Shown: positions 33,060-45,006, numbered from the stretch's first letter. The stretch: 64,000 nt of DNA from Oncomelania hupensis (GCA_036898135.1 CM072515.1:23168700-23232699), one strand, 5' to 3'. Program-made: numbers and translations. The notes: generated by a model from the letters alone, not told the origin.

Positions 33060-35679
33060 ACCTCCTTGGCGAATTTCTGTCGCTGTGGTTGTAGTGGTTG
33101 TGGTGGTGTGTGGTGGAGTGGGTGGTGAGGTAGTTGAACATGTCTGTGGCACCAAAACGATGGAGGAGAAGGAGAACGGCCAGGAACCACTGGCGACCCT
33201 GGTCTTCCCGCCGTACCTGCAACGTTGAACTGCTGTTGTTTACTCAAAGGGGCCCAGTTGGAAGGCTTTGGTTACTCTTGGCCAAAATGAGTTTAACTTA
33301 AAACACAGATAAAGTGGGCTTTCGTCGCTCAAACCAACTGCTAAAAGTTTGAATTTTTAATTACATTTTCTATTCTGACAGGGAGTGATTTACCTGTTTA
33401 ACGATATACCAATCCGCTCTCAGCGATCTATTAAACGAAAGGTTCAGCGCTAGTAAGGGTAGTTTAGCGTTTGCTGGCTGATTTTTAATGAAAACTTGAA
33501 CGCTTCTTTCTACTTCCTCCAGATCTGACGCCATTTTATACAGGGCCGGACCTGGGAAAAGTCGAAGGGGGGGGGGGGGGTGTTACAGATTCAGCGAAGG
33601 CGCGAAGCGCCGATCCTTCTAGAGGGGTCCGGCCGGGGGCCCCCACCCCCGGAATTTTTTTTTTCAAGGATGCAAAATGGTGCAATCTGGTGCAATCTGA
33701 ACCTTAAAAAAGCCATTTGTGATGGTCTGGGACTTTGAGCTTTTTTAACAATTGAACTGACAAACTCTGGGGTACAAAAATTATCCCCTGCCCCTCCCTT
33801 AAAAAAAACAACAGCACACGCACACAAACATTTATTTATCAGCAGAGATGTTTTGTATACTATTATTATTCACTACTTTTTGTCGATCGTTAACGGTATA
33901 AAGCTTTACCTTGTAGTTTATGAACATCACAGCCCTGCTTTCACTTTCAGTCTTGCTGCTCTAGGTTCTCTGGTATTAGTACCATTTGTGAATTGTATCT
34001 TCTGGCAAAACAGTTCACTGCCTCTTTGAAGTCAATATCAACATCCCTGTGTACTTTTAGTAAAGCAAGTCCATTGAGCCTCTGTTGCCCATTGTAGAGC
34101 GCAGGTAATTTTTCAGGTTGCGCAACTGACTGTTTGAACGCTCACACTCGGCAGTAGTGACAGGCTGAGTGCAAAGGTTCTTTAGCATGATGAACAGGTT
34201 GGGATAAAAATCCCTGTCACAATGTTTCAGCGCTTCTGATGCCGTGGATAGGATGATAGCTGTCGCATTCTCAGCAGCACTTCGCCATTTGCAAACCCAC
34301 CGTTGGTATTCTGCATCAAGGGTAGCGTTGTCTGGTAGGTCAGACTCCCACAACATTGCCAGTGTCTTCACCCCTTCTGGAACCTGCATGAAACCATCCT
34401 TGTTGTCTATTAAAGTGCTTGGCACCAGACAGAGACCATCAACTGCTAGGTCAGCATTTCTGAATCTCGAGTCCAATTCGGTTGACAGGTGTTCCAAGAA
34501 AGGAATGACAATGCTAATCTTGAAATATTCTTCTGGAGTGGCCGCAGGTTGGTTGTCACGGAGAGTCTGTCGGGATGCTTGACGAGGAACAATAACATCA
34601 GTTGTCAAAGCATTTGCCATTTTGCTGACTTCACCAAACCAGGCAACGAATTATAGTTCTTAATTATCAACTTAGCATCTTAATTAATATTTCTAAAAAG
34701 TCGTTTTTGGGGGATTAGGGCAGTATCAAGGTGAAGGTGCTGGAAGAGGCTTGCGGCCAGAACAGGAAAATATGGCTGCATTTACTAATTTAGGCTTAGG
34801 GGTTGGGTTACTTTGGACGTTTCAACGGGAAAACGCTTTGGACGTTTCAACGGATCCCTTGAAATGGATTTCCATTGATATGTCTATAAATAACTCTTTG
34901 TACCTTGGACCAAAAGTGACTAAAAACTGCAATGTTTTAAAAACACTTTTTAAAAAATTTAAAACTCTTTGCATTGAAAAAAAAATTATTATTTTTTTTT
35001 TTAGTTTGGAGGGGGGGGGGGTCCGGAACCCAGGTAACACCCCCCCCCCCCCCCTGGATCCGGCCCTGTTATACAATGATTAAGCTTACAAAGATTGAAT
35101 TATCTACTTCTAGTTATACCTACACTTAAACTGCAAGGTCAGTTGGAGCATCAAAATGTGAAGGCGTTTCGTTAGGTAGATTACCGTCCCCGGACACGGA
35201 AGCGTGTAGGGGACTATGTGAAGGCGGTATTACTAACTCGCTCTTATGGGGCAAGGCACTACCTCGTTCAAAAAGTGTTGATAGTACAGGCGAGTCTTTT
35301 CATGCTTGGAGTGGTCGACCCGGCAGGCCTCAAGCCTCTGTAGAAACTGCTGCCAGTTGGATTTTTTCAGTGGGTTGTATACGGCGTGCATATTGCTCTC
35401 CCCCAGCGACTCCACCACCATAAACACCTACACAACAACAAACAACAGTGAAGCCAGCTTAACGACATCATCATCATCATTATCATCATCATCATCGCCA
35501 TCATCATCATCGCCATCATCATCATCGTCCTCATCGTCGTCGTCCAACATAAAACATCACAATCATAACCATCGTCGTCATCATCGTCATCATCATCATC
35601 ATCATCATCATCGCCATCATCATCATCGTCCTCATCTTCGTCGTCCAACATATCATCACAATCATAACCATCGTCGTCG

Positions 35680-35720
<41 letters not shown>

Positions 35721-36068
35721 GTAGTCGTCGTCGTCGTCATCAAAGTTCAGTGTATTCTTCAGGCCGTGAAAGTTGGCTTCCCATTTATGAAGGAAGAAGA
35801 TCAGCAGCAGCAACAACAACAGCAGAATCGAACTACAGTCACATCCTTTGATGGCACTATCATTCTCAACAGCAAACACAAAGTAGGGCTGTCGGTTATG
35901 TTGACGTACCTTCATGGTCTCCACATCGTAGTGCCTGGACAGCTTCTCCAGTCGTCGTTTAAGGTCAGAGTTCATAAATACTGTCAATCTGGGATCCTTG
36001 GCTCTCGGCCTCACTTGCAACTCTCCTCCTTTGGAGGTTGTTTGTAGTGTCGTCAGTGATGTTGTCAT
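29115..36068 (-). CDS. Seven-exon host gene of unknown function, 389 aa
   Basis: Exons in transcript order are 36068-35910, 35427-35263, 33216-33062, 32505-32338, 30363-30180, 29811-29653 and 29294-29115. All acceptors are AG and all donors GT except one GC. The lengths sum to 1,170 nt, giving 389 codons plus a stop with every phase consistent. The start is the ATG at 36068, chosen because a CRE-like site lies just upstream; an upstream exon joining at a 'cacag' acceptor near 36093 is an alternative. The protein has no signal peptide. A hydrophobic stretch (FLAVLLLLH) sits in exon 3, a His/Asn/Ser-rich linker in exons 3-4, and conserved-looking helical segments in exons 2, 5 and 6. I do not recognise the family. 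All introns are rich in (ATG)n-type repeats or transposons. Confidence 0.75.
29295..29652 (-). other. Intron 6, (ATG)n rich
   Basis: Two long (GAT)n arrays, 29341-29390 and 29456-29520. The acceptor is 'atattttacag'. Confidence 0.75.
29653..29811 (-). CDS. Exon 6 of the seven-exon gene
   Basis: 53 codons in phase 0, acceptor 'ttggcccag|GTA', donor CAG|gtcagt. It encodes 'DVAELCLNKVMIIQNGLALP' and a following hydrophobic helix. Confidence 0.8.
29812..30179 (-). other. Intron 5, (ATG/ACG)n rich
   Basis: GAT/GAC-type trinucleotide repeats at 29850-29980 and CAT-type repeats at 30085-30172. No gene. Confidence 0.7.
30180..30363 (-). CDS. Exon 5 of the seven-exon gene
   Basis: 1 nt + 61 codons, acceptor 'gcgtgcag|T', donor AAG|gtataa. 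It encodes an amphipathic, conserved-looking block ('KKMESWFDSFQAIAVRL', 'HVKVSGLVRLLSGQVHALV'). Confidence 0.8.
30364..32337 (-). other. Intron 4, containing a diverged family A copy
   Basis: It holds the family A copy at 31716-32330 and a (TTTA)n tract near 31567-31592. I see no other gene within it. Confidence 0.6.
31716..32330 (+). repeat. Repeat family A, diverged copy with (CTAA)n tail
   Basis: Shares 'accgggggtttctgta', 'cactttctggaaat' and 'gtccgctggaccctaaa'-like blocks with the other copies. It carries a small internal insertion near 32065-32130. The tail is 'gactaactaactaactag', ending next to the GC donor of exon 4. Confidence 0.75.
32338..32505 (-). CDS. Exon 4 of the seven-exon gene, with a GC donor
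   Basis: 1 nt + 55 codons + 2 nt. The acceptor is 'gggcacag|C'. The donor reads AG|gcaagt, a GC-AG intron with otherwise perfect consensus. It encodes a Ser/Asn-rich linker after 'HKNPFEIGVRGSLTSLH'. This is the least certain exon, because its acceptor has a weak pyrimidine tract. Confidence 0.6.
32585..32870. repeat. Fragments of SINE family C (+) and repeat family A (-) in intron 3
   Basis: 32590-32700 matches the middle of the SINE at 46133-46565 ('ataaaccg.g.tctagtctg', 'ctttacagatcctgac'). 32806-32870 matches the 3' end of family A ('gggtccagcggactgc'). Confidence 0.65.
32996..33061. repeat. (CAT)n microsatellite directly abutting a splice donor
   Basis: On the minus strand the intron begins gtATGATGATG..., so the repeat starts inside the donor sequence itself. 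Confidence 0.9.
33062..33216 (-). CDS. Exon 3 of the seven-exon gene
   Basis: 51 codons plus 2 nt, acceptor 'gttgcag|GTA', donor AG|gtatga. It encodes 'QWFLAVLLLLHRFGATDMF' and then a His/Thr-rich stretch. Confidence 0.75.
33541..35068. mobile_element. hAT transposon, 1.5 kb, inserted in intron 2
   Basis: The left end 'cagggccggacctgg' and the inverted right end 'cagggccggatccagg' form the TIR. TTATA flanks both sides (33536-33540 and 35069-35073). G-runs and C-runs lie next to each end (33569-33581, 35013-35054). It carries the 3' part of a hAT transposase on the minus strand. A 5-bp target duplication differs from the usual 8 bp of hAT elements. Confidence 0.8.
34030..34620 (-). pseudogene. 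hAT transposase, C-terminal fragment
   Basis: About 185 codons are open from 34620. They include 'YFKISIVIPFLEHLSTELDSRF' in part and the hAT dimerisation motif 'TTAECERSNSQLRNLKNYL', as in the THAP12-like branch of the family. Close to 34081-34089 a 1-nt shift moves the end of the protein into another frame, where it continues as 'QRLNGLALLKVHRD' and 'VDIDFKEAVN'. The N-terminal zinc finger and most of the catalytic region are absent. It lies inside the TIR element 33541-35068. Confidence 0.8.
35263..35427 (-). CDS. Exon 2 of the seven-exon gene
   Basis: 55 codons, phase 0 to phase 0, acceptor 'gtgtag|GTG' and donor 'GAG|gtagtg'. It has strongly protein-like composition with two Trp/Tyr-rich motifs ('NWQQFLQRLEAC', 'TRLYYQHFLNE'). 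Confidence 0.8.
35428..35909 (-). other. Intron 1, trinucleotide-repeat rich
   Basis: Mostly (CAT)n/(CGT)n-type repeats on the plus strand at 35464-35742. The acceptor is 'tgttgtgtag'. Confidence 0.7.
35910..36068 (-). CDS. Exon 1 of the seven-exon gene
   Basis: 53 codons from ATG, ending at the donor AAG|gtacgt in phase 0. The region is basic ('DLKRRLEKLSRHYDVETMK'). Confidence 0.65.
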
Positions 36069-36110
36069 TGTGACGTTTTTGATGATGTCAGCTGTGACGT
36101 CACGATAATA
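36069..36110 (-). promoter_or_regulatory. CRE-like site upstream of the seven-exon gene
   Basis: TGACGTCA, the palindromic CREB/ATF consensus, is at 36095-36102. A half site TGACG follows at 36071-36075 (plus strand), just before the start codon. No TATA box is obvious. Confidence 0.4.
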
Positions 36111-37086
<976 letters not shown>

Positions 37087-37415
37087 TTACAAGATGTTTA
37101 TGCTCCAGTCTGTCAGCGATGCTCTGAAAGATGCGACAGACGGGGCTGATACTGATTCAGCGCTCAGAGAGTTCCATAGCCTTGTAGCTGATGGGAAGAA
37201 GGCGTGCTTGTACACATCTGTTCTAGTGTGGGGGACAAGGAGTTTCATGTTGTGACCCCTAGTGCTCCTGTGGGCTCCACGCACAAGTCCCAGCTGGGAA
37301 ACGTCGACAAGGCCGTGCATGATACGGTACATCATGGTCACCTTGTCGACCTGTCTCCGCTGTTGCAGGGGTTCCAGGTTCAGCTTTTCCAACATGGATG
37401 TTACACTGCTGATTA
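37087..37415 (-). pseudogene. LINE ORF2 C-terminal fragment (CR1/L2/Jockey-type)
   Basis: About 110 codons of the region downstream of reverse transcriptase: 'SVTSMLEKLNLEPLQQRRQ', 'TMMYRIMHGLV', 'TDVYKHAFFPSATRLWNSL' and 'APSVASFRASL'. This is a common C-terminal signature of CR1/L2-type LINEs. It ends at a stop at 37087. Everything upstream is missing. Confidence 0.75.
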
Positions 37416-37417
37416 AG

Positions 37418-37680
37418 CTACGGCTTGGTGTTTTGCCTGTGAGAGCTTCGTTTTTTAGATTGACTTTTGATACAACAGGAGATATTATGTGTAAATGTTG
37501 CAAAGTACCAGAAGACGAAGATCATTTCCTAACTGCATGTACATTATACAGTGATTGAAGAGCTAAGTATATAACTTTCCATGTTCAATCATGTGTTCAT
37601 CTACTAAAATACGGAACAAAATTTCATCTTTGGAGAATTTGTTTGTTATGTTTCATGCCCTAAAATTACGAACAGAATTC
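37418..37680 (+). pseudogene. LINE C-terminal Cys/His fragment, opposite strand
   Basis: Encodes 'LRLGVLPVRASFFRLTFDTT' followed by a CKCC...DEDHFLTAC knuckle, the zinc-binding tail of a LINE-like ORF. It is broken by stops from 37556 onward. It abuts the minus-strand LINE end, so two truncated LINEs meet here. Confidence 0.6.
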
Positions 37681-37907
37681 TACGAGCATGTTACTTCATC
37701 ATAAATTTAAATGAAATTATATTAAGTTTACAGAACTATGCAATATTTATGAATCACTTGATCCGCAACTCTACCTTTTTATGGGCTGGTGGCCCGAAGA
37801 TTGTGTGAAATGTATGTATGTAATATTTTTGTGGGGGGAAGTAAAAGGACGATGTCCAAATGTCAAAAAAAATCTCTCTCTCTCTTCTCTCTTCTCTCTC
37901 CTCTCTC

Positions 37908-37978
<71 letters not shown>

Positions 37979-38540
37979 ATAAGATTGGTCGATTTCTAGC
38001 AGACGCTCAGGAAGCTGTTTTTCTCCTCGGTTCATTTGTTTTCCAAGGCTAAAACAATTACAATCCACCCAATCTCTCTCTCTCTCTCACACTCTCTCTC
38101 TCTCTCCCTCCCTCTCTCCCTCTCTCACTCTCGCTCGCCATCTCCGCCTGCTATGCTTGTGGGTCTTGGGGGCGTACGTGTGTGTTCTTCATCGTATGAG
38201 CGGTGAGTGTGGACCTATGTGGCCTTCAGAGATAACGGACATGCATTTCAAAATGTTCCGCAGCGGAGTCGTGCCCAGCAATTGACTTCGATCGATTCAA
38301 TGACGTATTGTACTCCCTTGTGATCGTAGCCTACTTCTCGGGGACGCAGCTTTTGTTCTAACAATAACAAGACTGTCATTATCAGTGTCCTACAATAATT
38401 AAATCCCCATGTGGGGTGTCACTTACTGGGTGAGAAAAAAACACCAAACAACTCAAGGTCTGTAGGCACAAGCAGAAGGCTATCAACCTTAACCCGAGTT
38501 TAGGCTGCAGGCTCCAGGGTGAGGTATGGGGAATAAAACT
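37681..38540. repeat. (CT)n microsatellites and unassigned sequence
   Basis: CT arrays at about 37873-37974 and 38071-38135. The remainder shows no gene. Confidence 0.7.
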
Positions 38541-38861
38541 AATTGAAATTTCCAAAGGGCTTGAAATGTGAAATTTTAATTGAAATTTCCAAACGGCTTG
38601 AAATGAGAAATTTTAATTGAAATTTCCAAACGACTCGAAATGTGAAATTTTAATTGAAATTTCCAAACGGCTTGAAATGTGAAATTTTAATTGAAATTTC
38701 CGAACGGCTTGAAATGTGAACTTTGAATTGAAATTACCGAACGGCTTGAAATGTGAAAATTTAATTGAAATTTCAGAACTGCTTGAAATTTGAAATTTTA
38801 ATTGAAATTTCAGAACGGCTTGAAATGTAAAATTTTAATTGAAATTTCAGAACGGCTTGAA
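38541..38861. repeat. 37-bp tandem repeat array, about 8.7 copies
   Basis: Units begin 'aattgaaatttccaaacgg' at 38541, 38578, 38615, 38652, 38689, 38726, 38763, 38800 and 38837. Each contains the near-palindrome 'gaaattttaattgaaattt'. Copies differ at a few positions, mostly the 'ccaaacgg'/'cagaacgg' block. Confidence 0.95.
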
Positions 38862-39465
38862 GTAAGTTCATCAAACTTGACCTTCGGAGAAAACTCCTTC
38901 TGTACGCTAAGGTGTTGACAGATAAAAGGTTTGCATGCGAATAAAGTGTGAGCCTCGTATGTCAAAGGATCCGGGTTGGATTAATTCTGCGATATTTGGC
39001 AGAATATTTTCCCCAATCTCACCGGAGACGACATTTTGTACTTGTTCTTTTGTAATAATTTTCTCCCCCCCCCCCACCCCCCCTCTTTCAACCGCTTCTT
39101 CCTTCCTACACTACTAGGGATCGGAGGGATTGAGGGGTTGGGTTGACAATCTGAAATGTACAGAACTTGGAAGCTCATTCGACTGAAGCTAAGAAATTGA
39201 GATTTACTGCTTATAAAACTTACGGCTCTAAGTAACAGAGTAAAGATCTCAGTATGAGTGCATAAGCTGCCAGTTTACTTACACACATACCCCCTGCAAT
39301 CTATCTCAGTGTTAAATGATAATTGTCGTGACAAAACAGCACCAAACAAGCAAACTATTGGGTAAGGGATTTTTTAAAAACCCTTTTATAAGCTTTACTA
39401 AACACGCCCTTTCTTCAGTTTGCATGAAGGGATTTCTATGCAAACACAGCATGCCGCTGATAGAG
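38862..39465. other. No gene seen
   Basis: A C-run near 39065-39082, otherwise unassigned AT-rich sequence. Confidence 0.4.
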
Positions 39466-39745
39466 TGATATCCTATCCTATTCTATTCCGTAACTCGGAC
39501 GTCGTTGGGGCACCACAGATGATCGTTTAACCAGCGTACTCCTTCTTTCTCTATCCTCAGCAGTCCTCGTGGCTTCGCTCAATGTCAAGCCAGTCCATTC
39601 TCAAATGTTGTTTTCCCACCTCTTTTTCTGTCTCCCTCTTCTTCTGCCTCCTTGCGCAATGCCTTGCAGGATGGTCTTTGCAAGGCCTGAAGTTCTGGTG
39701 ACGTGGCCATACCCTCGGCATTTCCGTTTTTTCACCACTGTGAGC
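39466..39745 (-). pseudogene. RTE-like LINE 3' fragment with (TAGGA)n tail
   Basis: Matches the last ~280 bp of the LINE at 23018-24218 on the opposite strand. The tail is degenerate ('tatcctatcctattctat'). Confidence 0.8.
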
Positions 39746-40887
<1,142 letters not shown>

Positions 40888-41009
40888 TACGAACGGTGCG
40901 ACATTAATTTGAGTCACAGAATAATATTTTAATAGTAATAGTATACCTCAATGGCTTGACCTAAGTAACAGGTGGTATAACATCTATAATATAGACTTAT
41001 AACTCATCA

Positions 41010-41275
41010 TTACTTAGTTATTCATTGCTTACAGGGTCCAGCGGACTGCAAAGAGTCGAATCAGGACCAAAAAATCAAGACTACAACTTCACTGAAAGAG
41101 GATTCACCCCTGATCCACACAAAAGATCTGCCCAAACAATCCTAGTGGTAACACTGAAGGCCAGCCGGTCACTTTACAATAAAGGCATCCCACGCATGGG
41201 ACGCTGAGGATGTACTCTAATTTATCGAACCCCCGTTTACAAAAGAAAAATAGAATACAAACATCATTATTACAT
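41010..41275 (-). repeat. Repeat family A, truncated copy
   Basis: Only the 3' ~240 bp ('gggtccagcggactgc' to 'gaacccccgtttac') is present. It is followed immediately by a second, full-length copy in the same orientation. Confidence 0.8.
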
Positions 41276-41847
41276 TACATTACATGATTATTGCTTTAGG
41301 TCCAGCGGACTCTTCCGAGCCAAATCAGGACCGGACAACCCCTGATCCGCATAAAAGGTCTGCTGAAACAACCCTAGTGGGAAAACTGAAAGCTCTCCAC
41401 CAGCCAGTCACTTTACAATAAAGACATCCCACGCAGGGGACGCTGAGGCTGTACTCTAATTTATCGAACCCCCGTTTACAAAAACAAAATAGAATACAAA
41501 CATTATTATAAATTATCAACAAAACACATACATATAAAATGCCTACATTGTTAAATAATAACATCATAGGAAGCCCTAGTGACCACCTGGCAGAAAGCGT
41601 CCACTATTCCCAAGTTGATCCAACAGACCTCATACACAAATAAGGAGTCTTGTCCCGGAAGAGTTTTCAAGAAAAAAGGTAGGTGACTGGTCTAGCGAAT
41701 AAGAAGATAGTATAGCAGATTGATAGAACAGAGCAGGAATGAGAAAGAGCAAATGAGAAAGACAGCGACAGTGGGAATTTAAAGCACTAAATTTCCAGAA
41801 AGTGGGGATACTATTTATACTGAAACCCCCGGCACCCCAACGGGGGA
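41276..41847 (-). repeat. Repeat family A, full copy with TGTAATG tail
   Basis: Very similar to 2883-3452, including the same tail type. Confidence 0.9.
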
Positions 41848-42420
41848 GAAACATCATTATAAAATATGAACAAAACACGTACATATAAAATGCCTAGGCT
41901 ACATTGCCAAATAATAGCATAGGAAGTCCCAGCGACCATTTGGCAGAAAGCATCCAATATTCCCAAGCTGATCCAAGAGACCCGAGGAGTTTTGTCCCGG
42001 TGTAACATCGTCAAAGTTTCGGATATCTTCTTTTAGCCGGGCGCCTTTGCGCATGCGCCAGGTCAAGTCGGGCAGGCCTCTTCACGATGTTCCCTAACCC
42101 TAACCCTAATCCTTACTAAGACTACGATAGCACTGTGCGCATGCGTCAAATTTTGTAATGCGTCGACCAATCAGAATGCTCCCAGTCCACAAACGATACT
42201 AGGAACTTTGACGATGTCACACCAGAAGAGTTTTCAAGAAAACAGGTAGGTGACTGGTCTAGCGAAGAAGTTAGTATAGAGGATTGATAGAACAAGATAG
42301 GAATGAGGAAAAACAAAGGAGAAATACAGCGACAGTGGATATTTAAAGCACTAAATTTCCAGAATGTGGAGATACTATTTATACAGAAACCCCCGGCACT
42401 CTCACGGGAGAATTCATCAT
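41848..42420 (-). repeat. Repeat family A, copy interrupted by a MITE
   Basis: The two halves, 41848-42000 and 42222-42420, join at 'tgtcccgg'/'aagagttttc' exactly as in the uninterrupted copies at 41640-41670 and 50510-50535. Confidence 0.85.
42001..42221. mobile_element. Small MITE, 221 bp
   Basis: The ends 'tgtaacatcgtcaaagtt' and the inverted 'tgtgacatcgtcaaagtt' form a TIR with one mismatch in 18 bp. CCGG at 41997-42000 and CCAG at 42222-42225 suggest a 4-bp target duplication with one change. The uninterrupted site is visible in neighbouring family A copies. It contains a short telomere-like run 'ccctaaccctaaccctaa'. Confidence 0.8.
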
Positions 42421-42487
42421 AATACAGAGCTCTGCTACTCATCTAGACTACGTGCTGAATAGGTTTGGCACTTTAAACATTTAATCC

Positions 42488-44028
42488 TGTGACGGGGGTT
42501 TTATTGTTGCTGGGCTCTGCACAATGGACTGCTATTACCCACACGTCTTAGTCGATGGGGATCGCTAGTAATCTCCCTTTGACTTCACTTAATACATTTA
42601 TTTGTTTAGCTCGGTCTGTGTTTAGGCTGGAATAGATAGAAAAATGGTAAAAGATCACTGTCACACTAGCTTTCACACGGCTATGAATCATATGTAGTCC
42701 AGCCATTTGATAACAGTAAAAATCAAACATTTATTTCCTCTACTCTATACACGATCTTTGAAGTACGAATCTAACTTAAAAGTTCAATTGTCAATGCGAA
42801 TGGTTCGATCGCTAATAATCTAGGCAGCTACTTTTTCATCATAGGGCACTGGATGATTTCTTCCTTAAGGGTAAGAATTCTTGAAGAGTGGACTACTGTG
42901 GTCCTGTTTATACAGAGTTTTAGTGCACTGTTTCTTGTGGCACTTAACTGCGTGGTTGAAGCGCTGCGTTGAGGTCACTTTCTGGGACAATCTGTGTTGT
43001 TGTGTAGTCTTTGGCGCATGGCTTTGTTGTTCGACGGTTGGGCTATCTGCGCGCAATGCTGGAGATGCCTCGGCAGCCAACCTTCAGCGATTACTGGTTT
43101 TTGTCTTTTGCTGAGTTGGGCTCACGATGTAACGCCTGCTCGTCTGTAACATATGAGACGAAATTCTGCACAACCCTGTATAATAGGTCTGTGCAGAGCA
43201 TCTCACTGAAGGCCAAAGTAGCCCTGAGTGATAGCTCCACATCTCTATACATAAGCGACGAACATTCTGCTAAGTCTGTGGTCCACTGGAACCTCCACTC
43301 TAATTTCCTATACATATATAAATATAAATTGTGGCTAACTATACACATAAAGAAATAATAATATTATAAACATTCTCGGGTACAGCCACTGGTCTGCAAG
43401 CATACATATAGGCTAAACAATAGTGGATCCGTACATAATACAACATGGCGTCGGTCGGTCATGCTTGCCTCGTGGTCGGATCCTTCCACATGGTCACGCA
43501 AAGTCGGACTAACAATTCAATTCTATGCGTAGCAAATTCCACAAACATAATTTCAACAATAATATAAATACATCACGATGAAACAGAGTATGTTCATTTA
43601 CCTGTTTGACAATGTCAGGCCGTGGCTACTTGATTGAATTCGAATATTCAACAATTACTGCTGTCTAATCTTCTCAGGAGAGAGATTTCTGCTTAAGTGT
43701 ACTGTGTACTGCTCAGCGTTTTAAACTAGACTGACGTTCTATCTCTCTCCTTGAATCACCCAGAACCGGTTCTAACTAACCTGGCTGTGTTCTATTGGAT
43801 GAAAACATCTAAGTGGATGTAAAATTCGAAACACCATCGTAGGCTGCGATGATGTCACTTACTGTGCTTGCATCCAGCTACAACTGTGTTACGCATGATC
43901 ACTTCTGTCCTCTGCTAGAGACTACAGTAACCTTCTAAGTTTTACTACTGACCAAACAAGCAAAAACTCAAATGCAGTGGAAACGGGGCTCTTTTGATAA
44001 TTCCTAAATCTACTTTCGCGAGCTGTCA
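42488..44028. repeat. Diverged solo LTR of the GmR1-like family
   Basis: Similar along its length to the LTRs at 51937-53479 and 58564-60116: 'gggctctgcacaatgg', 'atttatttgtttagctc', 'gacgaaattctgcaca' and 'tccacatctctatacataag'. It starts TGTGACG and appears to end '...gctgtca' at about 44028, giving about 1,541 bp, the same size. No internal sequence follows. No target duplication is visible. Divergence shows it is older than the complete element. Confidence 0.75.
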
Positions 44029-44039
44029 TGGCTCACACC

Positions 44040-44115
44040 ACTAAAAGACAAGCTCTCCCCCCCCTCCCCCCTCTCTCTCACGCTCTGTCTCTCTCTCTCA
44101 CACACACACACACAA
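44040..44115. repeat. C/CT/CA-rich simple sequence
   Basis: Short runs of CCCT, CT and CA. Confidence 0.8.
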
Positions 44116-44299
44116 AATTCCGTTCAACTTTCCATATGACTGGCTCTCCTCTAGCTTCGATCCGTCCCATTAACCTTGCGGTGCCTTAAAAGAATTATAG
44201 CCCATCTTTAAGCGGACGAACAAAACCGCTACTGACTTATATATATCCAAAATAGCGGGAAAACTCGCGGAGCGGCAGGGAAACGAGTAGCCCATTTGG

Positions 44300-44645
44300 G
44301 GGTACTGACATCCTGAACTGTGAGAATTCTTTAGCTTGTAACCATAAACAAGATGACAAGTCCCACTTGAATGGGTGACCATGCTTATAAGTGGAAACCG
44401 CCAAACGACACAACACATACACCGGGAAAGGAAACAAGCGCACACATCACACCACTATTCTACCCAGCTGTTGAATGGGTACGCATACCTGGCACTGTTC
44501 AGAACCGGGAAGAAGCTAAGGCAGCAAAGGGGGAGGGAGGAGAGGTAGAGGTGTGGAGAAGAGATAGGCTTCGCCCTCATTATGCTGGCCCAGAGAAAAG
44601 TGGGATCCCAAAGCGCCTCTCTCCCCAATGATCGAAAGGTAGCAA
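44300..44645 (+). repeat. Diverged relative of the tRNA/5S-like SINE
   Basis: Contains 'cacttgaatgggtgacc' (5S C-box-like) at 44364-44380. Further on, 'ccctcattatgctggcccag' and 'gtgggatccc' correspond to 4420-4455. The head is decayed. Confidence 0.55.
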
Positions 44646-45006
44646 GGGCACAATTAGGCTTATACTATTGTCTTATTTAATCCCACACGCATTTCTTTTT
44701 TTTTAAAACAACAATTTCGTTTCATCGGTGTCTATACGTGTATTAATTAAGCATTAAGAGCGTACATTATGGTTTCTTTTAAACTTTCGGTCACAAACAC
44801 CCCCATCCGCTTGGTTTAAAGGAAAGGCTTTTTTGTCTTATGTGTTTGTGTGGGTGAGTTTGAGAGAAGCCTACACCCGTCTTTTCATTTCATAGTTATA
44901 CGGTGAATTCCCGGCTTAACCGCTCTCTGTGTGGCTTGATTTATTTTCTTTTTTTTTTTAATAGCATATAGTCTATTTTTACCTTTTGTCATCAAATATC
45001 AGGAAT
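44646..45006. other. No gene seen
   Basis: T-runs and AT-rich sequence only. Confidence 0.4.

Noticed and set aside
35440..35760. Long His/Asp/Met-rich frames
   Set aside because: Intron 1 repeat translation. Exon 1 ends at the gtacgt donor at 35908-35909.
38541..38861. CRISPR array
   Set aside because: Contiguous tandem repeats with no variable spacers, in animal DNA.
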